Positions 12,301 through 22,719 of a stretch of DNA of 64,000 nucleotides are shown in pieces. The number at the start of each line of letters is the position of its first letter. Within the stretch, counting starts at the first letter, position 1. The stretch covers positions 465,004 through 529,003 of the forward strand of contig MNCI01023945.1 of the NCBI GenBank assembly GCA_015680685.1, written 5' to 3'. The DNA comes from Gnetum montanum (lineage: Eukaryota > Streptophyta > Gnetopsida > Gnetales > Gnetaceae). A model generated the notes under the pieces. The model did not search any database, was not told where the DNA came from, and saw only the letters and a program-made list of their open reading frames with translations. The position numbers were made by a program, and so were the translations under genes.

Positions 12301-12312
12301 GTCATGGAGGTA
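12301..12312 (+). promoter_or_regulatory. Polypurine tract of copy 1
   Basis: GTCATGGAGGTA immediately before the 3' LTR; the sister element has GTCATGGGGGTA in the same place (58959-58970). It primes plus-strand synthesis. Confidence 0.55.
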
Positions 12313-13224
12313 TGATGAAGCATCAAAGTGTCGTGTAAATGGACCTTCATCAATGTGGCCTCGTTGATGGATCCCCATCAACATGGTGTTCCCTATCAAT
12401 AGGGCTACATCGACATAGCGTTTGTTGAATTTATGAGGCCCCATTGACGTAGCTTCACAATAAAGTCAATAAATACACATGCTCCTGCCATGTATTAGCA
12501 TTCTTTGCTCAATAAAGTAGCCAAACTCTTGCCGTTTTAATCCATAGTCTTAGAGAATAGTCAGTGAGTGCCTGCAATGTGGATCTAAGTTAATTGTATA
12601 GTGTCTTATTTGAGTCACATTATACCTAGAAACATTCCATGAATAGCAATAAGATCAAGATTGATTATTATTCATTGCAGCACTTTGACTTAGATTAAAT
12701 TTACTTTTAATGCAATTTATATTCCATGTACTTAGTTAATATTTACATTTCCATGCATGTTAATGAATTGGTTGAATGAGCATGACTAGTTTCAAGTGTA
12801 AACACGTATTCACTTGGTAATCCCAGCAACATTATTGCCTGGTTTGCCCAATAGCATAACATTTGGTAATCCTAATAGTGGATACATGGGTTCAAGATGT
12901 GTACGGTAAGCTGGGAACAGACACCCATCACTCGTAGGCTAGTTTAGACTTTACTTTCTATTGCTAATTAGTTAAATAATTGATTTCTTTATTGTCATCA
13001 GGAGTAGCCTAAGGTCAAAACAACATTAAGAATCATATGCCTCACTTTGGACTAAACCATACATGATAGAGCTACCACTAGTCCAAGTTAAAAGACAATG
13101 AACTACAATCAAGGCATAATGATCTAAATGCCATAACTAGTCCCATCCACAGAATTTGACCAGATCATGCATGAACGCTTGTGATTTGTATGGTTTCGCG
13201 TATAGGGTACCTTACCACTCATCA
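12313..13224 (+). repeat. 3' LTR of Athila-like copy 1
   Basis: 912 bp, TGATGAAGCATCAAAGTG ... CCACTCATCA. It lacks the 131-bp duplication of the 5' LTR, and the TATA position reads CAATAAATA here. Confidence 0.85.
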
Positions 13225-14410
13225 CCAAACAACCATTCAATTAGCTCATTAGAGCACATTAGCATATTCTCTTCTCCACAAGAAATACTGCTACATTCAT
13301 TCATCTCTACTTCTCAACACTATGGGGATAGATCTCCAAGTCTCTTTTCTAAATGCAAGGTCACACTTGCTACTACTAGTTTCATCTAGCCTTGATTACT
13401 TCATGATCTAAAAATTAATGAAATCAAATCAAGGCAATAGGCCACAAATCATCTATAAGTTAAGATTCTAATTTGGTTTTCCTACATTCATGCATATATG
13501 CATATCAGGTTCCTTGAATTTGGCTTTATCGAAAACATCTCATCAATCCCTATGGCTACAGTAACTCATTTCAATTGTAATAGTTATTACAAGTAGAAAA
13601 AAATGGGTTCAAGATTTAGATGGGAGAAGAATTTGATGTTACTAAAGTTTTCTAAGAGAGAGACTTCTAGGCCTTCATGACCATGACTAGGGATAAGTAA
13701 GAGGTTGTCTTAAATCATTACATTTAAGGATCAAGTAATCCATGTAATAGGCTAAACATCATATAAGCATGCCTAGTTGACATCATAAATGCTTTGCATG
13801 GGTATTGGTTTAACATTTCATCTTGATCTTTCTTGAGCAATTATAGGATCTATTTGAAATGGTAGAAATACTAATTTGTATGGACCAAAGAGCTTGTAAT
13901 TATATCATTCTTCCCATTACCTCTTCTTATTTATTTTTTCTCTTTTTTTAATTCTTTTTTTCATCTTTTCTTTTGCTATTCTTCTCTTTCTTTATATTCA
14001 TATATATATCTTCTTTCTCTTATTTATGAGTAGATGGTTTTCAAATGGTAATATGCACCATGAAAATAATTAAAGTGTTGAATCACCACTTGGAGTCTTC
14101 AACTTGCACAATCATGAGAATTCATTCATCAATACATAGCACACACAAGTTCATGAGATCATGAACCTATTCTAATTAGGGTAGTCAAGCATGGCAAGCA
14201 CATGCACGTTGGTCCAATCACACTGATTAGACCCATCTAATGATCAAAAGGATCCTTGATTATACACCCTTTTCTTACTAATAACCAAGCACTCTTCTAA
14301 GATTCTAGAGCTCACTCCCTAAGGTGTGGATCCATCATTTGTTCATGGTTCTAATAGTAGTAGAACTCACGATGCAATTCCCAACTCCCTAATTAACTTG
14401 AGATTGGTTC
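13225..14410. other. Intergenic, nothing recognised
   Basis: AT-rich sequence with a T-rich stretch at 13915-14025. It may be the far side of whatever locus copy 1 entered at 6217, but I could not join it to the pseudogene with confidence. Confidence 0.45.
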
Positions 14411-14439
14411 ACTAATGATGAGTCATGGTTTGTCAGGTC

Positions 14440-14530
14440 CTATTATCGGACCCCTATTATTGGACCCCTATTATCGGAACCTTGATACAAGATACCAAGT
14501 CTGATAGGTCCTGATATCAGACCCTTGTTA
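14440..14530. repeat. TATCGGACCC tandem motif in the U3 of the outer LTR
   Basis: CCTATTATCGGACC-like units recur several times in degenerate form, in the part of the LTR where promoter or enhancer sites are usual. Confidence 0.6.
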
Positions 14531-14536
14531 TCGGAG

Positions 14537-14564
14537 CTGTGATATTGCATACGCAATATCACAG
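14537..14564. promoter_or_regulatory. Perfect 12-bp-arm dyad in the outer LTR
   Basis: CTGTGATATTGC and GCAATATCACAG flank a 4-base loop. It resembles the GATATCGCG dyads at the tips of the short-type LTRs of the family. Role unknown. Confidence 0.7.
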
Positions 14565-15808
14565 TTCCCATGTGAGCCTAAAAATAAAATGTAGCACACT
14601 TGGTTTTGAATTAGTTCTTAGTTCCTTACCCAAACTCTTGCAGTTTTTTCTTCTTAGAGTTAGAATTATTTCTCAGTGCATGCCCGTAGTGTGGTGATTG
14701 TACTTGTATGACATCCTTATTCGAGTGTGACGTACTTGGACACGCACATGACCGGTAATAAAGATCGAGATTACTTCATCATTGCAGCATCCACTTAACT
14801 TAACTATTTATTTAATTGTTATTTACTGCTTTCTTAGTTAATATCTCTCTACCCTAAACTCCTATTAAACGCGGAATGAGTATGGCTTGATCACGAGCAT
14901 TTAAGTGTGACTACTTGGTAACCTAGTAGCGTACCTAGGATCTGTGCTTGGTAATCCCAGTGGTAGTCATGCACGAGGTCCAAGATGTGTACGGATGATT
15001 GAGGAACGGATGCTCATCGCACTTAGGCTAGCTTAGATTCTCTCTCACCCTCTCTCTCTTAGCTTAGTTAATATTATTTCCCATCATACCCAGGAGTAGC
15101 ATTAGTGTAAGAACACATCATACACCTCACTCTAGACTAAACCATACGTGACAAAGTTAATACTAGTTGATGGGACGCGATATCGCATCCGTCGGGGTAT
15201 CGCGTCGTCCCCCGCGATATTCTGTACGCGATATCACGGTGCGCTGCCAAGTCTATAAATAAGAGGTGGCTCTCCCTTGTTTTCTCATCTAGATCTAGAC
15301 CCTTAGTGAAACTCTGGCAGTTTTACCTCTCCAGAGATAGAATATTTTCCATGTGCCCATAGTAGGAGCTCCAAAGTGAACTAATCTTTATTCAAGCAAA
15401 TATTGTACCTGAACACATGTTTTTGTATGGCAATAAAGATGAACTTCTTGGATAAACCTTGCAGTACATGGAATAGGGTAAATAGGATTTTATTTAGTAT
15501 TATTTATTGTTTATCATCTAAATGCTTTATTAGTTATTAAATCTCTCTCAACCCTTCTCTCCTAGTTAAGTGCCTCAATACAACCACTTTGAGCACATGC
15601 GTTACGCTTGGTGATCCCAGCAATTACTAGCATTTGGTAACCAAGGTTGAATCGATTCAGGGTGTGAACGGTAAGTGGGAATGGATGCTGAGGCTAGGTT
15701 AATTAAGGCTTAGTTAGTTAAGTTAAAGTTAGTTAATTAGTCTGTTCAACCCTTCACCTTATCAGCATAGGAGATAAAAGAGAAAAGCTATAAAAATCAC
15801 ATATCTCA

Positions 15809-17027
15809 TGTAACGACAGAAAACGTCGGTCATTGAAAATACCGAGTGGAAGTCCATGTACACAGTTCCAACCCCGGATCCATGCAAGGGCCATGCTGGA
15901 GAAGACGAATCCAAGGTGCCCTAAATGGTCTTGTCAATCAGACAGGGACTTACTTAATCAGTAAAATTTTGTAATAATTGGATGGAAAAATGGTGATTTT
16001 TATGAGGAGATATAATATTGTTAATCTTGAAGGTAATTGAATATGATGTAAATGATTTAAAGCGATTGCAAAATCCGTATAGATAGGACACAAGAGATCA
16101 GATTTAGAGAGCCTGCAATCCCAAGATCTGGGATTTAACTTATGAAAAAAATATGTTGGATACAATGATTACAGGTGGACTTTGGTTTAGACAAAGCACA
16201 TGCCAATAGAAAGAAAGCTATTTAAAGATAAAACAAGCAAAGGTCAATCTACCTTGTTCTAGCCAATCTGGGCACAAGGAAGTCAAACCCGAAGCAAAAT
16301 ATTCATTAATCGGCTATTTCTGATCAAGGATTCTTGCCAATCACCTCCAATGTTCTTACGATCGCTGGTCTTCTTTTGCTCTCTTGTCAATCTTTGCCAA
16401 AGGTTGTCAACGATTGCCAATGAAAGAAAATCACTCACGGAGAAAATTTGTCAATCCCGGGAAAATTTTTGCCAACCCCTTGATCTTTATCAACTGGAAT
16501 ATTTATAAGGTTAGGGTCAGGAGAAAAATATGATTTAGATGATGCGTGTCTTGAACATATGAGATTTCGTTGACTTGGTGTGTTTGTGTTTGAAGCTTGC
16601 GGCGCCACGTTACATTACGCTCTGAAGCGTAATGCATCGTAAACCACTTTTGCTGGAGTTTTGGCAACAAACTATTCTTTGTTTACGCTGCAATATGCTA
16701 AAGGGCGTATTGCAAGATATAAACTGCTGATGCCTGAATTGTGCTCTCTCTGTCGTTGCTTATATTACACTGCGTCATGCTAGATTACGTTGCATAGCGT
16801 AATTCAACGTAAAATAGCGAAGCTGCAAAAAATTGAAGTGTTATCATTGTGCTTCCTTTGTTTCTGATCAATCCTTCTGGGGTTTATCATGCTACACTGC
16901 GTAATGTAGCGTAATAGGCCTCTTAACCAAAAAAGAGAACTTGCTGATCCGTGACTTGTCACAAATCCTTGCCTAAGTCGCAAGATTTTGCTGAATTGTT
17001 GAGGCCTCGAAATTTTCACGGTGTTCA
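15809..17027 (-). repeat. 3' LTR of the Tat-like element
   Basis: 1219 bp, collinear with 26699-27919; differences seen are mostly C/T and G/A. Contains four clusters of TTACGC/GCGTAA, including the hairpin TTACGCTCTGAAGCGTAA at about 16615. Confidence 0.88.
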
Positions 17028-17041
17028 ATGGCCCCTCTTTG
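17028..17041 (-). promoter_or_regulatory. Polypurine tract of the Tat-like element
   Basis: Minus strand CAAAGAGGGGCCAT directly abuts the LTR start TGAACACC. Confidence 0.75.
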
Positions 17042-18200
17042 TTGACGTTTAGAGGGCTTGCCCGAAAGATGTCGATAAAGAATGTGAAACACCGGAGAGG
17101 TAAAGGAACCAACAACATTCATCGGCAATTGCTCAAATGTTGCTCTGTCAAACTTGGAAGTGCGAAGGCGGGGGGAGGAGCATAGGAGGGATTTTTAAAG
17201 AAGTAAGAGGAGGGAGGTTCAGGGAAGACTCAAGCATGTGAACATAAAACTTTCACGAACAAGTCATTAGGCATCCTTTCGTGAGTGTTTTTTTGAGAAG
17301 TTACGCTGCCATACTACATATGAAGGACTTGCACGGATGAGTTGTGTTACGCCCATATGGCCTAGATGAGTTTTTTTACATCCATTTTTCCAAGCTTTGC
17401 AATTTTTTGGGTGCAAATTACATTCCACGAGGCTAGTTGCGTTACTCCAGTTCATGGTCATGATGATGCGAAAGAATTAATTAAATGTTCACACTGTGTA
17501 CAAACAAAGAATAGGGTAAAGGCAGTCGTAAGGATAAGGGAGGGAGAAAGCGAAGTAAGGTATCTGATGGAGGGAGAGGTAGGGTTTGCACTCCCAAGTA
17601 GCTAGGCTAGTCTGAGCAGCTACTTCAGAATGTCATGACACCTCACCTTCCAATGAATGCATTCTCGATCAACGTTGTCGTAACAAGTAACCTACAAAAC
17701 ATAACAGAGAATAGAGAGCAAAAGAAATCGTCCTAATCGCTAGGGAAGCTATTGAAACAAGCACCACCCGAAGCGAAAAGGAGAGAGTAGGCCACGAAAA
17801 AGGGACTGTGGCAAGGAGCAAGGGTCCCAATGTTGATGCTGCAGTTCATGAAGTCACCATCGACAACCATATTCATCTTGCTCAATTGACTAGGCAAAGA
17901 ACCAGTCAGGTGAATCTGCTAAGCCAAAATCTGGTGGCGGCGATGGATGGAGGCCACCGAGACTATGGATGACCATAGTTTCTTCGAGCCCCCAAGCGGT
18001 GAAGTTGATCCCAGGAGCTGTAACTACAAAGTGGCTGTCGTAGCAACATCTTCGAGGGGTCAGTAGTATGCCTTTCAGCATGTCCTAGGAATCAGTAGGA
18101 TGCTGGTGGGGTAGCAACGTTGCGAATGTTCCAACGCCTTACCCATCCCATCTGGTAGGGATGCAATGCAAGAGTGATCATGCTCGCTTGCTTCATGGAT
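17042..18200 (-). other. Non-coding 3' region of the Tat-like element
   Basis: No protein family is recognisable between the end of integrase and the purine tract. Short open frames (for example 17366-17605) have no signature. Such long non-coding 3' regions are common in Tat-lineage elements. Confidence 0.5.
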
Positions 18201-18214
18201 TGTCTGTTGATAGA

Positions 18215-18615
18215 TTCCAGTTTTGAGTCCTGGTTGACTATTGTTGCTAGTTTTAAGTCTCAGCAGACCGTGGTTCCAGTTTAACATCTGGGCAGACTAA
18301 AACTTGCTAGTTTTATGTCATAGCGGACGGTGGAAGAGCTTGTTTATGGTCCCAGCAGATCGTGCTGTGGGATGTTTTATGTCATGACCCAGGGACAAGT
18401 CTATGCTGGTTTAGCATCTCAGCAGATGTATGCTTATCTTGCCAGTTTCACGTCATGGCGGACGGTTGGAAACTTTGCCAATTTAGTGTCTTGGCAGACG
18501 TGTGCAAGAAATGCTAGTTTTACATCGTAGCGGACATGTACAACTTTACCAGTTTTATGTCGTAGCAAACGTTTACAACTTTACCAGTTTTACGTCATAG
18601 TGGACGTTTATTACC
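18215..18615. repeat. Degenerate tandem array, unit about 35-45 bp
   Basis: Repeated blocks of the form CCAGTTTTACGTCATAGCGGACG separated by variable spacers; the last three (from about 18510) are the most alike. Related blocks (GTCTTAGTGGACCGTTACAAA) recur at about 21280, beyond RT, so the same satellite-like sequence flanks the pol block. Confidence 0.65.
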
Positions 18616-18639
18616 TTGCGCTTAAGTTGAGTCAATGTT

Positions 18640-19260
18640 TAGATGTGGTACTGCTTCAGGTATACATGATTCACTGGGTTTGATACCTCGTTGCTATCAA
18701 TATCCACTAACTTGAATGCTTTGTTGTTGTATGTGCTGACGACCAGGAAAGGGCCTTCCTAATGTGTAGAGAATTTGCCTACTGGTTCGTGAATGGCCTT
18801 AAGAACTAAGTCTCCTTTCTTAATTGGTCATTGATGTGGATTGTGCTAGTGCTTCTGTCTCTGTCTGTCCTGATATCTTTCAATGGTATCAAGTGTCTGG
18901 ATGTGTCTCTCATCTACTGAGTCCAAATCCGCGATCCTGGACTCGTTGTACTAAGTCTCATTTATAACTATGGAGAGGACCATCTGCAATGAGGGAACCT
19001 GTAATTCCAAGGGTAACACTGCTTCAGATCCATAGACTAGGCTATAGGGCATCCTGTCTGTAGATGTCATGCATGTCGTACGATACACCCATAGCACGTA
19101 GAAGATTTTCTCGTGCCATTGTTTTTTGTTGCTACTGAGCATCTTTTTCAACAAATTGATGATCACTTTGTTCGTTGCCTCTGCTTGACCATTCGATTGC
19201 GGGTAATAGGGTGAGGAGAAAGATTGCCTAATGCCAAGGTTACTGTAGAAAAATTTGGTT
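18640..19260 (-). pseudogene. Integrase, C-terminal portion, Tat-like
   Basis: Reads FGIRQSFSSPYYPQ-type sequence (here LGIRQSFSSPYYPQSNGQAE), NKVIINLLKKML, WVYRTTCMTSTDRMPYSLVYG, then after frame changes KGDLVLKAI, EGPFLVVSTYNNKAFKL and DIDSNEVSNPVN near 18660-18780. These are the end of the rve core and the C-terminal domain of gypsy integrases, which join element DNA to the chromosome. The zinc-binding region and the first catalytic Asp residues are missing because of a deletion that joins this block to the upstream RNase H-like block at about 19277-19306. Confidence 0.75.
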
Positions 19261-19306
19261 TCGGCACTACTGAATTGGTGAGGAGAAAGATTGCCTAATG
19301 CCAAGG
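19210..19306. repeat. 30-bp direct repeat at a deletion junction
   Basis: GGTGAGGAGAAAGATTGCCT (continuing AATGCCAAGG) occurs at 19210-19239 and 19277-19306. The first copy is true integrase sequence; the second is read in another frame and fills the join to the RNase H-like block. Confidence 0.8.
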
Positions 19307-19475
19307 CCAGGCAGTAAGCCCATGGATGCACATCCTTATGGGAGAGCATAATAACGGTGGTAGCACTTCCGCCTCTGGTAGTTGAAGCTCTGTCGAAGTA
19401 TAACGTTGCTTCGAGGCCTGTTGATACAAGGCTTAAACTATGTACATGCTCATCCAGAAATTCTGGCTCTATCAT
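19307..19475 (-). pseudogene. Start of the additional (archaeal-type) RNase H-like domain
   Basis: The frame contains LYFDRASTTRGGSATTVIM, close to the LYFDGAS...G.GAG pattern that opens the second RNase H found in Tat-lineage elements. The expected FDGA Gly is Arg here. The domain is cut off by the deletion after about 50 residues. The call rests on one motif and its position between RNase H and integrase. Confidence 0.5.
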
Positions 19476-19479
19476 AGCT

Positions 19480-19872
19480 TAATCGTTACTAGGCGATGTT
19501 GCAAGCTGGTCAGCTATAGCTTGACCTTTAGTAGAAGATTGACCAACATAATGTAAGTCGAATTTGGCTGTGATAGCTTTCCAACGAGCTATCCTACTAC
19601 TCTCATACAAGTTGTTTGAGATAGCTCGCAGAACATTATTTTTGCAAATTATGTTGACCTAGTTGCGGAAAAGATAGTGTCTACATTTCTTGAGTGTGAA
19701 AACCAATGCCAAACAGTTATGCTCCACTTCATTGTACCTCGTTTCGTACACAAATAAAGCATGACTTAGATAATAGATAGGGGCTTCTGACCCATCATCC
19801 CTTTTTTGGCAAAGTAACGTAGTTATAGACACGTCTGAGCTTGCCAGATAAACATAAAAAGGCTGATCCCTT
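19480..19872 (-). pseudogene. RNase H domain of the Tat-like element
   Basis: Directly follows RT. FYVYLASSDVSITTLLCQ, then PIYYLSHALFVYETRYNEVE and LALVFTLKKCRHYL match the RT-associated RNase H of gypsy elements, which degrades the RNA template. TAG/TGA codons interrupt it. It ends near the SSTKGQAIADQLA motif (about 19520), the usual end of this domain. Confidence 0.75.
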
Positions 19873-21161
19873 TATTGCGGGAAAACCGTTGGTAAGTGTT
19901 GCAGCTCCTTCTTCAAGTTGTCAAATGCACACTGGCAGTCATCGATCCATTCAAAATTAACGCCCTTTTTAAGGAGATGTTGCATAGGATGTAATTTATC
20001 TATTAACTTCGAAATGAACTGCCTGATAACTTGTAGTCTGCCCTGCAACCCATGTAGTTTCTTGAGGTTTGTAGGTAGCATTAAATCAACAATGGCTTTA
20101 ACCTTGTCGAGGTCGACTCGGATGCCAGTCTTTGATACCACAAACCCCAACATGCGTCCGGTTTTGACTCTGAATACGCATTTCTTTGGGTTGAGCCGTA
20201 GGTCATGCTTGAGACATCATTTAAGGACTAACTCTAGGTCTTCTGAATGATCTTCTGACTTTATGGACTTGAGAGCTATGTCATCTATGTAGTCGTTCAA
20301 TCTCCCTAAGAGGTAATCACTAAAGATGTATGTCATGGCTCATTGATATGTTGCTCCAACGTTTTTTAGCCTGAAAGGCATCATAGTGTAACAAAAAGTC
20401 CCCCAGGGCAACATGAATGTTGTGGTCAATTGATGCTCCAGGTTAATACAAATTTGATTATAATTTGAAAAACCATCCATAAAGGATAGAAGCACGTGAC
20501 CAGCTGTTGTATCGATCAGTTGGTTGATACTCAGTAACGAGAAATTGTCCTTAATTGTGGCCTTGTTTAGATCCTGTAAGTTTATGCAGATGCGTATTCC
20601 TCCCGTTTTCTTAGAGACAACTACGATGTTCGACACCCAGTCCAAGTAATCGACCGCGCGAATAAAACCAACCTGATATAGCTTAGTGATTTTATTATGC
20701 ACTGCTAGCACGATTTCTAGCTTAATCTTTCATGCATTCTGTCTAATTGCTTTGATGCATGGGTCTAAAACTATGTTATGCTGTATTAATCTCGGGTCTA
20801 ATCCCAGCATATCTTCGTACAACCATGCAAATACAACAGCGTTATTTTGGAGCACTTGCATTATGCCACTCTGCGTCTGTTGGTCCAAAAGGGAACTAAC
20901 CCTAAGAGTTTTACTTTCACCTTTGTGCGTAACCACAGGGACCTCGTTGAGAGGGTCCTCAGTCACATCACCAGCTTCCAGGTCTAGAGTTCGGGCCAGA
21001 TGTTCTGGCCAGTCTGGGGATATTTTTGATGTTGTTATGGTTGCGTCATAAAGGGAAGGGTTTGTTCCTATTAGCGTGTGATTGAGCTCTCTAATGGTTT
21101 CCCCATATGGGCCTGTTAACATTAGGGGTGCGAATAAAGCTGCGTCCATTTTCGAATTGCC
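19873..21161 (-). pseudogene. Reverse transcriptase of the Tat-like element
   Basis: Starts with a spacer-domain segment (LNEVPVVTHKGESKTLRV), then VVFAWLYEDMLGLDPRLIQH, the typical lead-in to gypsy RT. Then GFIRAVDYLDWVSNIVVV, RICINLQDLNKATIKDNFS, SFMDGFSNYNQI, and the catalytic box NDYIDD at about 20281-20298, followed by LNPKKCVFRVKTGRMLGFVV and the WIDDCQCAFDNLKKEL connection region. At least three stops (for example before KIKLE and before AMTYIF) and one frame change prevent translation. Catalytic Asp residues are retained. Confidence 0.85.
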
Positions 21162-21730
21162 CTGCAAAATCGCCAAAAATGGAAGTTGTTACATTATTTT
21201 TTCTGCCGATCTCTTAAAATGATAAGAGTTTATTTTTCTTTGTGTTAGAGTTGTGTATTAGAGAAGCTTCTAGTTTAAGGTCTTAGTGGACCGTTACAAA
21301 TATGCAAAGTTTGTGAGAAAATGGCAAGCCAAGCTTCCTAGATGCTAGCGTGTGACTTCTGTAAAGTAAGATGAAAGATGTAACGTGGCATGTCTAGCGT
21401 GCCGAAATAATGAATTTAAATTTTTGTATAGACCATAGTTAATGCAGTTGGATTACGAGGTGATAAGCTATGCATTAGTTTAGGGTCATTTCGGACCGCA
21501 ATTCATACCATATCTACAAAATTAATGCCCCGATCTTCGCGTTTCATGTTATGTTGACACTAGCTTTTTGGGAAAGTTTCGCATCGATTGGGCATAAAAT
21601 CAGTTAGTTTCAAACATTTCATTTATAAACTAGTGGTTCTTGCTCAGAATAGGCCATAGATATCACGAATTTGAATCTAGCTACAGCGGAAAGGGAGCGG
21701 AAGCCAGGTGTAAACAGATGATTTTGTGAA

Positions 21731-21850
21731 GATTTTTTCAATTGCAACTATGGCACCAAAGATCAGAGGAAAGAATGCCAAATTGGCAAAGATTTTTTCA
21801 ATTGCAACTATGGCACCAATGATTAGAGGAAAGAATTCCAAATTGGCAAA
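21731..21850. repeat. 60-bp tandem duplication
   Basis: GATTTTTTCAATTGCAACTA occurs at 21731 and 21791 with the following 40 bases repeated almost exactly. Confidence 0.85.
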
Positions 21851-22358
21851 GATTGATGAAGTGTAGGAGAGTTTGTAGCAGGCTTTGTAGGCCAGAGTCG
21901 AGACTCGGGAGGTTACTCCACTTAACCGGCAAGTCACCTTTCATCCTCTTGCACGATTGTTATCTTTGTTGCAGTGTCATGGTCGTATCTATTTTGAATG
22001 TGTATGTTGCATCGGGCGTTAATATCTGTTTACACAGACTAAGCTATTGTAGTTTGTTATATTACAAGCGACAGTGGTAACAAGGGAGATGCATAGCATG
22101 TCTATATTAGCCATGGTTTTATTGTGATGGAATGGAACAAAAGACAATATTTTCTTTTAACATATTTAATGCAAATTTTGTCTTGAGTTTAATGTTCTTT
22201 TGTTGTTTTTCGTTTGTGTAAAGCGTAAATGGAATCATAGGTTTTGGCACTATGACAAGCCACAGCTAGTTTAAGCGTGCAGCGTAAATGGAGTTACTAG
22301 TTTAAAGCCATTGTGGGCTGCTAAATAATTCAAGTGTAGAGCGTAAATGAAATCGTTA

Positions 22359-22446
22359 GTTTTAGGCCATTTTGGGCCTTTGCTAGTTTTAGGCCATTTC
22401 AGGCCTTTGCTATTTTTAGGCCATTTCGGGCCTTTGTTAATTTTAG
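22359..22446. repeat. 27-bp tandem array
   Basis: GTTTTAGGCCATTTCGGGCC-type units, a little over three copies, in the protease-RT gap. GGCC...GGCC gives each unit a small dyad. Confidence 0.8.
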
Positions 22447-22680
22447 ATGAGAGTAAGAGTAACGAAGACAGCTGGTGGAAGCATAAAGATAAGCATAAGT
22501 GTAATGAGAATAGCTGGTGGGAGTGTAAATATAAGCGTAAATGTAATGAGCATAGCTGGTGGAAATGTAAATATAAGCATAAATGTAATGAGCATAGCTA
22601 GTGGGAGCGTAAATATAAGTGTAAATGTAATGAGCATTTGTAAAGCATAAATAGGATAGCTGGTGGAAAAGTGCGCGTAA
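22443..22680. repeat. 42-bp tandem array rich in GCGTAAAT
   Basis: AGCTGGTGG starts recur at 22470, 22512, 22554 and 22596 (period 42), with TAAGCGTAAATGTAATGAGC between them. Because 42 is divisible by three, open frames appear on both strands; I regard these as by-products. Confidence 0.85.
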
Positions 22681-22719
22681 ACTACATGAAAGTTAGAAAA
22701 CATGGTTTATCTACTAACT

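Larger units (their letters stand above)
6218..13224 (+). mobile_element. Athila-like Ty3/gypsy LTR element, gag only (copy 1)
   Basis: Two LTRs (6218-7260, 12313-13224) flank about 5 kb holding a decayed gag and no reverse transcriptase, RNase H or integrase. LTR ends are TRATGA...CTCATCA. A primer-binding site follows the 5' LTR directly and a purine-rich tract precedes the 3' LTR. Flanks CCTAAC (6212-6217) and CCAAAC (13225-13230) are similar but not identical, so the target duplication is uncertain. The layout matches the element at 52692-59747, showing a family of gag-carrying non-autonomous elements (the TR-GAG type). Multiple stops and LTR differences mark it as older than that copy. 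Confidence 0.82.
21162..22719 (-). other. Candidate Ogre-like intron between protease and RT
   Basis: 1.56 kb with no coding signal separates the protease frame (stop at 22720) from the RT frame. On the minus strand it ends with GGCGATTTTGCAG directly before the RT frame (AG at 21163-21162), a good plant 3' splice site. Ogre elements are known to carry a spliced intron here. I could not settle on a 5' splice site near 22700-22720. The interval also holds three tandem arrays. Confidence 0.45.

Noticed and set aside
6212-13230. CCTAAC/CCAAAC as the target duplication of Athila-like copy 1
   Set aside because: Matches are imperfect and six bases long where 5 bp is expected; left as uncertain.
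22443-22703. Repetitive proteins on both strands of the 42-bp array
   Set aside because: Open frames result from a repeat length divisible by three; no start context or family signature, and the region is the probable intron.
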